A DNA stretch of 64,000 bases from Stagonosporopsis chrysanthemi (taxonomy: Eukaryota; Ascomycota; Dothideomycetes; Pleosporales; Didymellaceae), in contig JAFISE010000138.1 in assembly GCA_022560025.1 (NCBI GenBank), positions 1-64,000 on the forward strand, given 5' to 3'. This document shows, piece by piece, positions 54,165-64,000 of the stretch. Every line of letters begins with the position of its first letter. Position 1 is the stretch's first letter. Both the position numbers and the translations under genes were made by a program. Under the pieces are notes generated by a model. The model made no database searches, was not told where the DNA came from, and saw only the letters and a program-made list of their open reading frames with translations.

Positions 54165-54823
54165 ATGACCTCTCGACTCTCCATTACTCGCGCTGCGCGC
54201 CAGATTACGGCTGCTGCGGCCAAGAGGCCGAGTCCCTTCACCTGTCAGCAATGGAGGCAGACAGCTCAGACGCCGCGGCTATTCACGGTGTCAGCTCACT
54301 GTATGTTGATTCGAGCTACAAAACAGCATTTTATGGAAAATCTTCAAGGGACTAATTTTAAGCAGTGAAGGAGAAGAAGTACACTGAGGACCACGAGTGG
54401 ATCGAGGCGTCTGCTGACGGCAAGACATGTAAGTCTAGCTACAAGCTACTTTGGAGCATGGGCCCTGCGCCATGCAACTGTACTCGAATAACACTGACAT
54501 TGTCTCCAGACACGCTCGGCATCTCGGAGTACGCCGCTAAAGCTCTCGGCGATGTTGTTTATATCGAGCTCCCTGAGGTTGACCTCGAAGTCGGAGAGGG
54601 CGACGCCATTGGCGCAGTGGAGTCTGTCAAGTCTGCTTCGGATATCCTCACACCTGTCGGCGGGACCGTTGCTGAGATCAACTCTGAGCTTGAAAAAACC
54701 CCGGGCAGCATCAACAAGGACCCCGAGGGCAATGGCTGGATCGCTAAGATCACTGTGTCAGGGGATCCCACTGGCAAGCTGATGAGTGAAGCCGAGTACA
54801 AGGCGTTCACCGAGGATGCATAA
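54165..54823 (+). CDS. GCV3: Glycine cleavage system H protein, mitochondrial (170 aa), 3 exons
   Basis: Exons 54165-54300, 54366-54428 and 54510-54823; introns of 65 nt (GTATGT...AGCAG, branch GACTAATT) and 81 nt (GTAAGT...TCCAG). Joined length is 170 aa. The N-terminal ~45 residues are basic and Ser/Ala-rich (MTSRLSITRAARQITAAAA), a mitochondrial targeting peptide. The H-protein fold follows (KKYTEDHEWIEASADG, TLGISEYAAKALGDVVYIELP), with the lipoylation site Lys107 in AVESVKSASD and the terminal KLMSEAEYKAF. It shuttles the aminomethyl group between the P, T and L proteins in glycine breakdown to CO2, NH3 and methylene-THF. An AATAAA at 54853-54858, 30 nt after the stop, is a possible polyadenylation signal. 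Confidence 0.96.
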
Positions 54824-55685
54824 GCAATTCTTGAATCATGATATCGCAATAGAATAAACGGAAGAGCAGTGCCTTTGAGACATGAGACTGCACCGAGTAT
54901 CACGCGGCGTGATGATCTTTGTCAAAATAGCTCTGTTGACTGAAGGCACAGGACTCACTGAATCATCTTTAAGACCATGCGTTTTTATGTACGATACCAT
55001 GCCTCATCGCTATCGCACGCTGCCAGTGTGATGGTGAAGTGCTCTCCCAGACAGCACCAATGCGACATTCGACGTGCGCGAATGCCATATTGGCCTATCT
55101 GCAACATTTCGAGTGAACAGGACACAATGTGCTGCAGTACAGCACAGCACATACCACCATACCAAGCCTTTGCGCATAAGCGTTGTGGTCGTGTTAATGC
55201 GATGAAAGACTCTTGCGGCTCCACAACGATGAACGAAGCTCGATGAACTGAAAGGCCTGAAGAGGAGAATACAAAAGAAAGCGACACAGACACATGAATA
55301 GCTGCCTATTGCATAGAAGAGCAGTGGCACAGATACATTGTTCGATACATCTAGACGCGCTTAAGTGTTCTGGGGCAGGTGGTCTGTGTTGGACGTCGAA
55401 CCTGAGGCAAACGGTGCCCCACCTCTTCCCCGCCAAGTGTATCAAGGGTCGTGAAACTGCATACGAAACCAACCATCTTCAGCTCAACGCCAATATCATC
55501 CTTAGCCTTTGCACGACTGCCCAGCTGTGCCCAGCTGTCTACTGGAAAGTGGCTTAGATCCGCCTAACAACTGTTTCAAACAAGCTTTCGGTCCCTCCTA
55601 TCAAGCCTTCTGGAACTGAGCGCCGACCTATATAGGGCACTGGACAAGCAATTGAGACGTCTTATCTCGAACATGTAGCAAGCTT
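54824..55685. other. Spacer downstream of GCV3
   Basis: 862 bp. Minus-strand frames at 54985-55472 lack domains. No RNA gene or repeat recognised. Confidence 0.45.
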
Positions 55686-56951
55686 ATGAAACGGAGGTTC
55701 CCGTCCTCCCGCAGTGGAACCGTAGTGGAGACGGATTCGCTGCTTTGCTATAATAATGTGGTGTTCCTGCACGAGAGCTGGAAATGGAACCAGATTATTT
55801 GCTCAAGATGCCGTTCATCAACTCGAAAGGCGCTTCGACTCTCGGACACACATTCAGGTGAGTATTTCTTTCTTTTAACGAATATGAGTTTTCAATTGAC
55901 CAGTGCCAGAAACTTTGATCAAACAATCATCACCGTCAAGGTTGGGGCCAAAGACGATCAAGAGCCATTCAGTTGTCACAAGGAACTACTGCGCCGATGC
56001 TCAACGCATTTCGATCAATATTTGAGCGAGGAAAAGCAGTCACCATACAAGAGCTCTGAGTCATCCTTGGAGCTCGAGGACGTGAGCCCAGATGTCTTTG
56101 ACGCTTTCATGATGTGGCTTTACACTGGTTTTATCCCTCACCATCTTATCGAAGGCGGCAAAGAAGTACATCCACCCACACACGCATTTAGTACGAGCAG
56201 TACGAGCACGGAACAACTCGAGAGCGATGATGTTGATACAGCATCATGGGGCATTAGCCTCGAGAATGATGATACAGCTAGTCAAACGTCGCAGGGCAAA
56301 GCACCAAGCGTGTCCGAAAGTGGAGGCGTCGATAAGATTTCTGGCGATGTTAGCGATGCGGAGAAACCGACACCATCACCGCCTGTCCGGAATCCAGCAG
56401 AGAAGCCCGAAATTCCGAAAGAAACACTCTGCCCTTGTTGCTCGCGACCATACAAATGGCGTGGCCTTGAAGGCTTCCTGGAGCGTCGTTTCATTGCACT
56501 ATATGTATTCGCCCACCGTTACTCCATACCCGCCCTTCGACGCGCTGTGCTGCTTGCTTGGCAGACAAATGACGAGATCTTGCAGTCTATGCCAGATCAT
56601 AGCAATGTCATCGCCGCGTACACAGACCTACCACCAGACTCGCCGCTTTGCCGCTATTTTCTTGATATGTATACCGTATACTGGAACCCAGACAAGGACA
56701 ATGACTTTGCCATTCCACTGCGGAGTCAGTTACCCCAGGCTTTCCTGTTCGAACTAGTGACAATGCTGGCTCGAGGTGAGCGACCGAAGACAGAAAAGGA
56801 ATGGTGCGAATTCCATGAGCATGAGAATGAAGAGGAGAGAAAAGCTTGTTGTGAAGGTTTGGCTAAAGATCCTGTCGCGGGCAAGGCGTTAAGAAGAATA
56901 AGAGATAGTAAAGGATGGAAGGGTTTGGTCTTGAAAAAGGGTAAACGTTGA
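55686..56951 (+). CDS. BTB/POZ domain protein (421 aa, or 355 aa from internal ATG)
   Basis: The open frame starts at ATG 55686, but the BTB fold starts only after the in-frame ATG at 55884 (MSFQLTSARNFDQTIITVKV). The stretch before it includes a donor-like GTGAGT followed by a pyrimidine run and CCAG, suggesting an untranslated first exon and intron; the 355-aa form is then likely. The BTB domain runs from EPFSCHKELLRRCSTHFDQYL to LEDVSPDVFDAFMMWLYTGFI. An acidic Ser-rich insert of about 90 residues follows, then a CPCCSRPYKW Cys cluster and helical segments (FIALYVFAHRYSIPALRRAVLLAW) as in many fungal BTB proteins. BTB proteins often serve as adaptors for Cul3 ligases; no specific role is evident here. 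Confidence 0.8.
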   Translation: MKRRFPSSRSGTVVETDSLLCYNNVVFLHESWKWNQIICSRCRSSTRKALRLSDTHSGEYFFLLTNMSFQLTSARNFDQTIITVKVGAKDDQEPFSCHKELLRRCSTHFDQYLSEEKQSPYKSSESSLELEDVSPDVFDAFMMWLYTGFIPHHLIEGGKEVHPPTHAFSTSSTSTEQLESDDVDTASWGISLENDDTASQTSQGKAPSVSESGGVDKISGDVSDAEKPTPSPPVRNPAEKPEIPKETLCPCCSRPYKWRGLEGFLERRFIALYVFAHRYSIPALRRAVLLAWQTNDEILQSMPDHSNVIAAYTDLPPDSPLCRYFLDMYTVYWNPDKDNDFAIPLRSQLPQAFLFELVTMLARGERPKTEKEWCEFHEHENEEERKACCEGLAKDPVAGKALRRIRDSKGWKGLVLKKGKR

Positions 56952-57207
56952 AACTTGTGTCGTTCATAGATTAATCTGATACCAGCGAGTCATCTTCTAC
57001 CCACGATAGCGATTTTGTTCGTCGACTTTCCGCTCAAATGTCCATGAGGCTGGAAGTGCTTCTTGACAACGTGTCGCTTCGTTCGATCCCTGCGACACTT
57101 ACTATTTTCGTCATTGCCCCGCTCCGACTCCATCGCCTCCTTTACCGTCTTTATCTTACATTCCAGTTACGTTACTGCGACCAGCTTGGTGCTCGGAAAC
57201 TGCATCG

Positions 57208-59210
57208 ATGAGTTCATTGGCACCACTCAAGAGTAGCGGGAATACGTGGCGGACCGACACCACTGTTTGCGGATGGAGCCACCTCGGCGGGGCTGCTTTA
57301 CTGAAGCTCCACCAATCCGCACGAGAAGGCTGTATCAGGTGTCGCATACTCGTCGAAGGCATCCAGCAATATGAATTCCTGCCATATAAAGTGGAATCAA
57401 CGGTTATGACAAAACATTTGCACAGGTTCGCAGAACAGCTCAGAGTGCACGTTAGATGCTGGGAGCCTGATCCTCTGAGTGTCAGCGTGAGCTTCCCTGC
57501 AATGACAAAAGAAACTGGCTGTTTACCGATGGAACTCTTCTTCTATTCCAGCTCAGGTACTAGCGTAATCTGCAAGATGGAGGGGCACTAAGCCAATTGA
57601 CTGCTATAGGTCCGCCGTCGCCATACCTGGAACTTCGCAGCGGAGGACATATTCTAGCCGACCCTTCTTCCGACGAGTGCTTTGAGACCATCAAGAGCTG
57701 GATCAGTGAATGCGACTCAGAGCACCCTTTGTGCACACTCATCCCTGGACCTCATGCCCTACCGACGAGACTTCTTTGCGTCAACAATTTTGAGGCGGAT
57801 GTCAAACTTTGCCTGTCATCTGAACTCAGTAGCGAAGCGCGCTATCTGGCCCTTAGTCATACTTGGGGTGATAAGGCTGGTCGACTAAAGCCCATGCCTT
57901 TGCTGCTGAAAAGCAACATCGATGCCCGAAAGAAGCGAATCGAGTGGGACGAGTTGACGAAGACATTCCAAGATGCTATTTTCATCACTCGGAAACTGCG
58001 AATTCAGTACCTTTGGATTGACTCACTTTGCATCATGCAGGATAGCGCAGCGGATTGGGTGTTTGAGGCAAGTCGTATGGCATCTGTTTACAAGTCTGCC
58101 TACGTTGTGGCTGCGGCGACGGCTTCTCAAAACGGCGATGACGGGTTCTTCAGTCCAAGAAGCCCAAGCTACGATATTGCAGCACGGATTGGCGACAACA
58201 AACTCGAGAACGTCTATGTGCAACGTCAAATATGCCATCGCACTATTGTCGAGCGACAGATGACAACCGACACAATGCCGCTGCTGGATCGTGCATGGTG
58301 TTTCCAGGAACGCCTATTAGCTAGGAGGATTGTCCACTTTACTGAAGCTGAAATCGTGTGGGAGTGTCAGGAAAAGCTTTGCTGCGAGTGTAAAGTCATC
58401 CAGAACCCATCTTTCCATGCCAAAACGCCGACGACTGGTAACTTCAAACTTTCATACGCGAGTGCAATGTCGACACCAGAAGTATACATCAGGTTCAAAG
58501 CCTGGGCTATGGTTGTCGCCGAGTACAGCAGGCGAGCACTGACAGTGGCCACGGATCGACTCCCAGCCGTATCTGGTATCGCCAGGGATATAGCACTGCC
58601 TGGGATGGGCCGCTATTTTGCAGGCATATGGGAGTGCCAGCTTCCCCAAGCGCTGCTGTGGGAGCAACAAGACGGTCTGCTGGAACGACAGGACTCAATT
58701 GGTGCAAGACCACAACAGTACCAAGCACCAACTTGGTCCTGGGCGTCGATCTCGTCATCGACACTTCTTGCTAGCGATAAGCACGACAAGCTTACGTGTA
58801 AGCTTGTGGACGTAGATTGTAAGCTGGTCTCACAAGACCCCTACGGTCAAGTAAGCCACGGTTACGTGCATCTCATCGGGCCCGCCGCCACAATCTATCT
58901 GCACCGCACGGACAGATTGCTGGATGGGGTAGGATATGTCTATAAAATACGCCGCGGCCGTGATACAAGCAGCAAGGACCTTAACTTGTCCATACATAGG
59001 GACATCGATCTGATTGCAGATTTGATCCACGCCAAGATAATGCTCGTCACAAAGGAAGACATCTCCGACTCAGAAACACGCTCTTGGTGGATTGGTCTTG
59101 TGCTCGTGCCTTCGGACGCCCACGACAAATGCTGGGAGAGAATCGGCGTCGTATCTGGCAGGGACGTGAAATCGCTGAAGTGCATCGAGGAAAACATCAC
59201 CATTGTGTAG
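57208..59210 (+). CDS. HET-domain protein (heterokaryon incompatibility family), 649 aa, 2 exons
   Basis: Exons 57208-57556 and 57610-59210; the 53-nt intron has donor GTACTA, branch-like TTGACTG and acceptor CTATAG, phase 1. An N-terminal region with a Cys pair (GCIRCRILVEGI) is typical of the leading part of these proteins. The HET domain spans about residues 198-360: YLALSHTWGD (200s), TFQDAIFITRKL, WIDSLCIMQDSAADW (252-266), and AWCFQERLLARRIVHFTEAEI (332-355). It ends with AEYSRRALT, APTWSWAS and a beta-rich tail. Such proteins detect non-self partners during hyphal fusion and trigger cell death. No NACHT, ankyrin or other repeat domain is fused to it. It sits 0.5 kb from the telomere-like block and retrotransposon, a common place for fast-evolving HET genes. 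Confidence 0.9.
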
Positions 59211-59759
59211 TGAATACATCCAAGCCTTCCCTCATTATAGTAGACTATGCCAGCGAAAGGCACCTGCTTTGTGCATAGCACATAGACCGATGCTGGAAAG
59301 ACGTTGCCCTTGCCGGGCCGCTGTGGATCCTAATCTAGGCCCGTGATAGGACAACATGAAGAACCGCTGTGTCGGGTCGGGACACTAGATCATTTTCCCA
59401 ACATTGTCTGTGCTAGTTGTTCCGTTACAATTAGCCAGTTGGACCTATCCCAAAGCTTCAAGCTCAACGCATTGATGCTTTGTGGCTAGAAGTCGCCTGC
59501 CAGTATCGTGAAAACCGCACACCGAACCCGAGTCCACCAACAATTGTGACCACTAGGTGGCGTGTCAACTCCATAAAAGGCTAAGCTACCGTGGGCCCTA
59601 GGCTGGCAAATGGGTTCGAGGTACCCAGCAGTGGGTAGGGGTTGGGTCAGGGTCGCATGGGCCAGGGGTAGCAGTTAGGTAGAGGTACCACTAGCGTAGG
59701 TAGGGGTAGAGGTTAAGTCGCACAGACCTAGGTTAGGGTTAGGTTAGGGGTACCTACTA
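59211..59759. repeat. G-rich degenerate telomere-like block
   Basis: The left half is ordinary spacer. From about 59580 the plus strand becomes rich in GGGTAGGGG, GGTAGAGG and GGTTAGG words, with TTAGGG units at 59731-59750 (GGTTAGGGTTAGGTTAGGGG). The word GTAGAGGTTAAGT at 59706-59718 recurs inside the adjacent AT-rich element (59973 and inverted at 59937). It may be an interstitial telomere-like repeat or the start of the element. Confidence 0.6.
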
Positions 59760-59936
59760 GGGTACCTAATTTTAAGTTGTAATAAATAGCTTATCTTGCT
59801 ATAGAATAACTCTGTTAGAGTAAGCCTACTATAGTGTATAATAATAGGTAGTAATAATTAGCTCTCTTGCTATAGGATAAAATCTTCTACAATATTAGTG
59901 TAACTTCTACTCTATTCTAACTCTAAGTAGAGACAA

Positions 59937-60038
59937 CTTAACCTCTACTTACTTAGTATTAACTTAGTATAGGTAGAGGTTAAGTAGAAGTTAAGTACTA
60001 TTATATACTACTTTAACTTCTACTTAACTTCTACCTAT
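59937..60038. repeat. Long imperfect inverted repeat in 5' part of the element
   Basis: The arm 59969-59997 (ATAGGTAGAGGTTAAG...) pairs with 60009-60038 (...CTTAACTTCTACCTAT) at about 28 of 30 positions, with an 11-nt loop. A further inverted copy of GTAGAGGTTAAG lies at 59937-59948. Confidence 0.7.
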
Positions 60039-62277
60039 TTACTAGCTTAACTATAGCTATATACGCAATGTGTATGTTTATATAATATATACTCTACTAT
60101 ATTCTAGTTTGTTTTTAAAACCTTTATAACTTAATATTACTATGCTTATTTTAGAAGCTTTTATAGAAGTAGATAAATTAAGCTAGTCTATAACGTACTT
60201 TACAGGCAAGCTAATTAATAAGCAAGCTAATTACTTTTACTAAGTCCTTACTAAAGTAACCTCTATATACTAATACTTTAACAACAACCTAATATTAATA
60301 TATTAAGAGAAGCCTAAATACAGCTTGTGCTTTAAGCTCTTAAACAAGACGCAAATCTTACTTAGCAATGTACTTTAGCTATCTATAAGGTGCCTTAGAG
60401 TATACTAAGTATATAACGCGCAAAACAACCTTTATGTGCTAATTCTATAGCTAACTTGCAAAAGCTAAATAATAATAAAGAGTAGATAATTATTATATAT
60501 ATTCTTAAGCTAGATACGTAAAGATTTAGCTTCTAGCTAGTAGATATAGCTGCTATAGCTAATTCTCTGTGCGCTAAGCGCAATCTAGGCCCTGTTAGTA
60601 TAAACTAGCCTAGTATATTTGTAAAGTGTTAGCTAGAGCTTAAAGTAAAGTTTAATTATAAGTATAACTATAAGCAAGCTTGTAAGAACAAGCTAAGTTC
60701 TTTAAGCCTATCTTATATTACCTAACAACTACTTAAATTAGATCTGTCTTCTAACTACTCCTTAGTACAGTCTTCTCTAAGCTTCTAGGTATAAGAAGAA
60801 AAGCTTCTATAAAGTTTAGATAGATAGTTTTAAAGTATCTTTTTATATAAGACCTATAGGAATAGAGATTTAGTTCTATAGTTTATCTTAGTGCTTCTAT
60901 ACACCTTGTAGCAGATACCTATACAATTTAGACCCTTTTAGCATCTTATATTATTATATTATACTTTAAAACTCGTCCTAGCTAGTAATAGCCTTATAAT
61001 AATATTGCTACAGTTTGTTTAGTTATTTACACAAGCATAGCTAGAGTATTATACTTAAACTAAATAAGTCTTTAAATTGTTTATATAATAGTTAAGATAC
61101 TAGAAATCTCTTAACAACTAAAGCCTATAGGTTTAGAACTTCTTACAACTTACTGCTTTAGAATTAACTTTAGAAAAGCTGTATTAGATTGTGCTAAGAT
61201 AGACACTTAGAGACTATTAATAACCTACTTAATTTAGATACAACTCTAATATTAGGTACTACTACAGGACCTACTACTTAGTTCTAGAACTAATTAGGGG
61301 CTAGACACCCTTAAGGCCCTACATTAGCACAACTGTCTCCTACTAATAATAGATCTAATTTAGAGCTATCTTACTACAATCTCTTAGAAGAGATAGCCTA
61401 ACTATAGCAAGAACTTACTTAGTTGTGTGCTAGCCTTGCTTTAGTAGATTGCCTCCTACTTACAATAGAAACACTACTAATAGGTGTACTGTATTAATCT
61501 ACTATAAGGTAGCTATCTAAAGCTAGCTTAGTACTTACAGTACACAAGAAGCTCTCTAAAAAGACTCTTAATATTAAGGTTCTTATAAATAGAAGTAACT
61601 CTACTTTTTAGCAATAGTATACTTTTATTTAAGACTAACTTAAGATTAATATAGACTACTATTAGAGTGTACATGCACGTATAGCCCTTGTCTAGGGTTA
61701 TACTTCTAGATTAGCTAAAGAATACTTAGAACCTTAGTACTTTTCTAATAATAAGATAGATTGTTTTTACACTGTAGAAGAGATAATTACGCTCTTTAAG
61801 ACATACTTTGTTACTAGGAATAAGCAGGCAGAAAGCTAAGCAGCCTTTAATTAACTCTAAATAGAGAAATTAGAAGCTTTCCTTGCTTTTAAGAGCTGCT
61901 TCCTTAGTGCAGCTATTAAAGAAAAAGTACTCTAATTAGAATAGTTTTACTATATATAGACTAAGATCTCTCTAAGTATTTAAGTACTTAATCTAGGCTT
62001 TAAGTAGCAATAGTATAATTCCTTTTTTTAAATAGTAGAACACCTAACTGCCTATAATATAGAAAGGAGGAACAACCTTACTATACTAACCTATACTGTT
62101 TTGCAACTCTTAAGATTAATAAGAACACTTTAGTTAGATATAAAACAGAGTTCTATTATAATAAGTTAATAAGATTACTCTTTTCTTAGCTAATCTACTT
62201 ACTTTGCTTAGAGTACTTTTGTACTCTACTAACCTTCTAACACACTTGTACCTGTAAAGAATATAACTCTAGAAGCT

Positions 62278-62319
62278 TGCTATAACTGTAAGAAGCTAGG
62301 ACACTTTACTAAGGATTGC
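62278..62319 (+). other. Gag CCHC zinc knuckle relic
   Basis: Reads C-Y-N-C-K-K-L-G-H-F-T-K-D-C in one frame, an intact nucleocapsid zinc knuckle despite the decay around it. It fixes the orientation of the element as plus. Confidence 0.9.
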
Positions 62320-63649
62320 ACAGTACTCTGTATATATAAAATTAAGGTAGAACAGGAAGACTTTGTTAATACTAAAGAAGACTTTAATAAGACTAATACA
62401 ATCTCTATAGAAAACAGTCCTACCTAAGAAGATTACTTTACTTAGGCCTAAACTAATATAATCTATCTAATCTCTTACTGTTTTATTTGTTTAGTAGACT
62501 TTATTTTCTTACTTCTACTATTCTTTGCAACTAAGAGCTTAGTGTTTAACTCTGCTTCTTAGTTAATACTAGTGCCTAAGGATTTTTGTTTTTAAACTCT
62601 AATATTATATATTCTATTTCTACTTTACTTTATAAACCTATTTAAAAACTACTCTTTTTAGTCTAGGTTAAAGAGTTCTAGGATTAAATTACTTCTCTAG
62701 TAACCTAGTGTATATAGTTACACCTTATAGTTAACAGCTAGAAGGTATATAACTACTCTTTTATTATTGTAGACTTTAGATTGCAAGATTGTATTATTAG
62801 AATTAAATAGCTTAAGCGCTTTAAGCTGTAACTTAATATAGATAGGTCTTAGTTAATATAGCCTGCTAAATACTCTTAATTATACAATCTTGTGCTGCTC
62901 TTATTAATAACTTTACAACAACTCTTTAGAGAAGGCAAAGCCTAATAGAATATAAAGCAACAAAATGCTCCATAAGAACAAGATAAGTATTAGTAATAAT
63001 ATAGCTCTAGTACTACTATTTAATATATAAGAAGTATATTAAGGTTGCTTAAGTTTTGTTTGCAACCTTTAGTACTACCTAACAAAGTAGTAAACACCCC
63101 TGTAACTAGTCTAACTAAGGTTGCTACTATTACTATACTTTTAGCTAACACTTTCTACTTCTTAATAAAGAAACTGCAAAACAAGTTCTTTACAACTAAT
63201 CTGTACAAGATTACTTATATTATAGAAGAAAAGCATAACTAAAACAACTTTAAAAATACCTAACTAATCTAGAAATACTTACTAGCCTAGTACTCTTAGT
63301 ATACTAATATATTTAGCAAGATAGAAGCTAAAAGCCTTCTAGATTACTACTCTTACAACTATAAGATTGTTCTAAAAGAACCTTTACTTAACTACTATTC
63401 TTCTTTATATAAACAGAACTTTAAAGAACTTAAAGTAACTAAGAAGTTTGTGTAAGATTAACTCTAACATAGTTAGATTAAATATAGCTAAAGCCTATTT
63501 GTATTACCTATACTGTGTATACAAAAACTAAATAGAAGCCTGCATATCTATATAGACTATTATAAATTAAATAATTTAACTTGCAAAGACTCTTATCTAA
63601 TACTCTGTATAGACAAGCTACTTGCCTAACTATCTAAGGCAAAGATATT

Positions 63650-64000
63650 TACTAAGTTTAATATTTAATTAGCTTTTAACTAAATCTATATAGATTCTAC
63701 CTCTAAAAAGTATACTATATTTAGAACGTATTACAGTATATATAAGTACAAGGTCTTACTATTTAGTTTGTATAATAGCCTTACTACGTACTAATACTAT
63801 ATAAATAATATTCTAATTAACTACTTAGATAACTTTTATATTACTTACTTAGACAATATTTTTATTTACTCTAAAGACGCTTAGACTTACTAGATATATA
63901 TTAAAAAGGTTCTAGAATGTCTTTACTCTATAGGCCTGTAAGTTAATATTAAGAAAAGTAAATTCTATATAACTTGCACTTAGTACTTTAGATACATCTT
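63650..64000 (+). pseudogene. Reverse transcriptase relic of the gypsy element
   Basis: One frame reads IFTKFNI, then a stop, FRTYYSIYKYKVLLFSLYN, YLDNIFIYSKDA, VLECLYSIGL and KKSKFYITCT with several stops. These align by eye with blocks of Ty3/gypsy reverse transcriptase (FTKLDL, FRTRYG, YLDDILIYS, KCEF). The catalytic YxDD has become YxDN. The frame runs off the window. Confidence 0.85.

Larger units (their letters stand above)
59760..64000 (+). mobile_element. RIP-degraded Ty3/gypsy LTR retrotransposon, 3' truncated by window edge
   Basis: GC content falls abruptly and no frame over 65 codons survives in 4.2 kb, but plus-strand relics are readable. The Gag core lies at about 61560-62100 (FYTVEEIITLFKTYF). 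A CCHC zinc knuckle (C-x2-C-x4-H-x4-C) lies at 62278-62319. A retropepsin-like LVNTSA is at about 62555. The reverse transcriptase is near the end: FTKFNI and YLDNIFIYSKDA (YLDN at 63846-63857 where active elements have YLDD), then NIKKSKFYIT. Stops replace Gln or Trp codons and Asp codons have become Asn, the C-to-T/G-to-A damage of RIP. The order Gag-protease-RT fits Ty3/gypsy. The RNase H, integrase and 3' LTR lie beyond the window. The 5' LTR limits are not clear. Confidence 0.85.

Noticed and set aside
59612..59628. GGGTTCGAGGTACCC resembling a tRNA T arm
   Set aside because: No matching acceptor, D or anticodon arms could be drawn around it.
63045..63242. 65-codon plus frame in the AT-rich block
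   Set aside because: Chance open stretch inside the decayed retrotransposon; no separate gene.

Overview
The window is nuclear DNA of a filamentous ascomycete, most likely a Dothideomycete. The evidence is eukaryotic genes with short introns (about 46-166 nt) carrying GTRNGT donors and CTAAY branch sites, HET-domain genes, a tandem pair of Alt a 1-like secreted proteins, a fungal CTR copper transporter, and an AT-rich retrotransposon whose damage looks like repeat-induced point mutation (RIP). The class assignment is inference; no search was run.

Layout. 0-3.9 kb: a UPF0643-like gene and a decayed minus-strand gene. 3.9-12.7 kb: a DUF4211 nuclear protein, a secreted CE1-type esterase, ribosomal protein S29 (three exons) and a secreted Asn-Thr-repeat protein. 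12.7-22 kb: long gene-poor spacers around ASE1/PRC1 and an unknown Ser/Pro-rich protein. 22-27 kb: no convincing protein gene. This part holds a dense microsatellite field, remnants of what may be an LTR element, an intron-containing tRNA-Arg(ACG), and a Glu-repeat fragment. 27.4-31 kb: POL12 and a Pdr16-like Sec14 protein, divergent. 31.5-48 kb: a broken HET gene, then the giant divergent pair NUP192 and TEL1 (seven exons, 2960 aa). 48.4-50.4 kb: two tandem Alt a 1-like secreted proteins. 52-55 kb: CTR copper transporter, then mitochondrial MRP17 and GCV3 divergent over about 200 bp. 55.7-59.2 kb: a BTB/POZ protein and an intact HET-domain protein. 59.3-64 kb: a G-rich, telomere-like block and then an AT-rich Ty3/gypsy element truncated by the window edge. 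It keeps a readable Gag zinc knuckle and reverse transcriptase.

The core genes serve genome maintenance and division (POL12, TEL1, ASE1, NUP192), translation (RPS29, MRP17, tRNA-Arg) and mitochondrial one-carbon metabolism (GCV3). The accessory genes concern the outside world: esterase, repeat-rich secreted protein, Alt a 1-like pair, copper uptake and HET self/non-self recognition. Splice models were built by eye: each joined frame was checked for codon phase and total length. Several listed starts in other frames used TTG, CTG or GTG, so I moved starts to ATG where needed. I saw no clearly novel multi-gene system. The most unusual items are the three-copy dispersed motif with RIP-like differences, the decayed gene at 2.1-3.2 kb, the tandem Alt a 1 pair, and the telomere-like block next to the retrotransposon.
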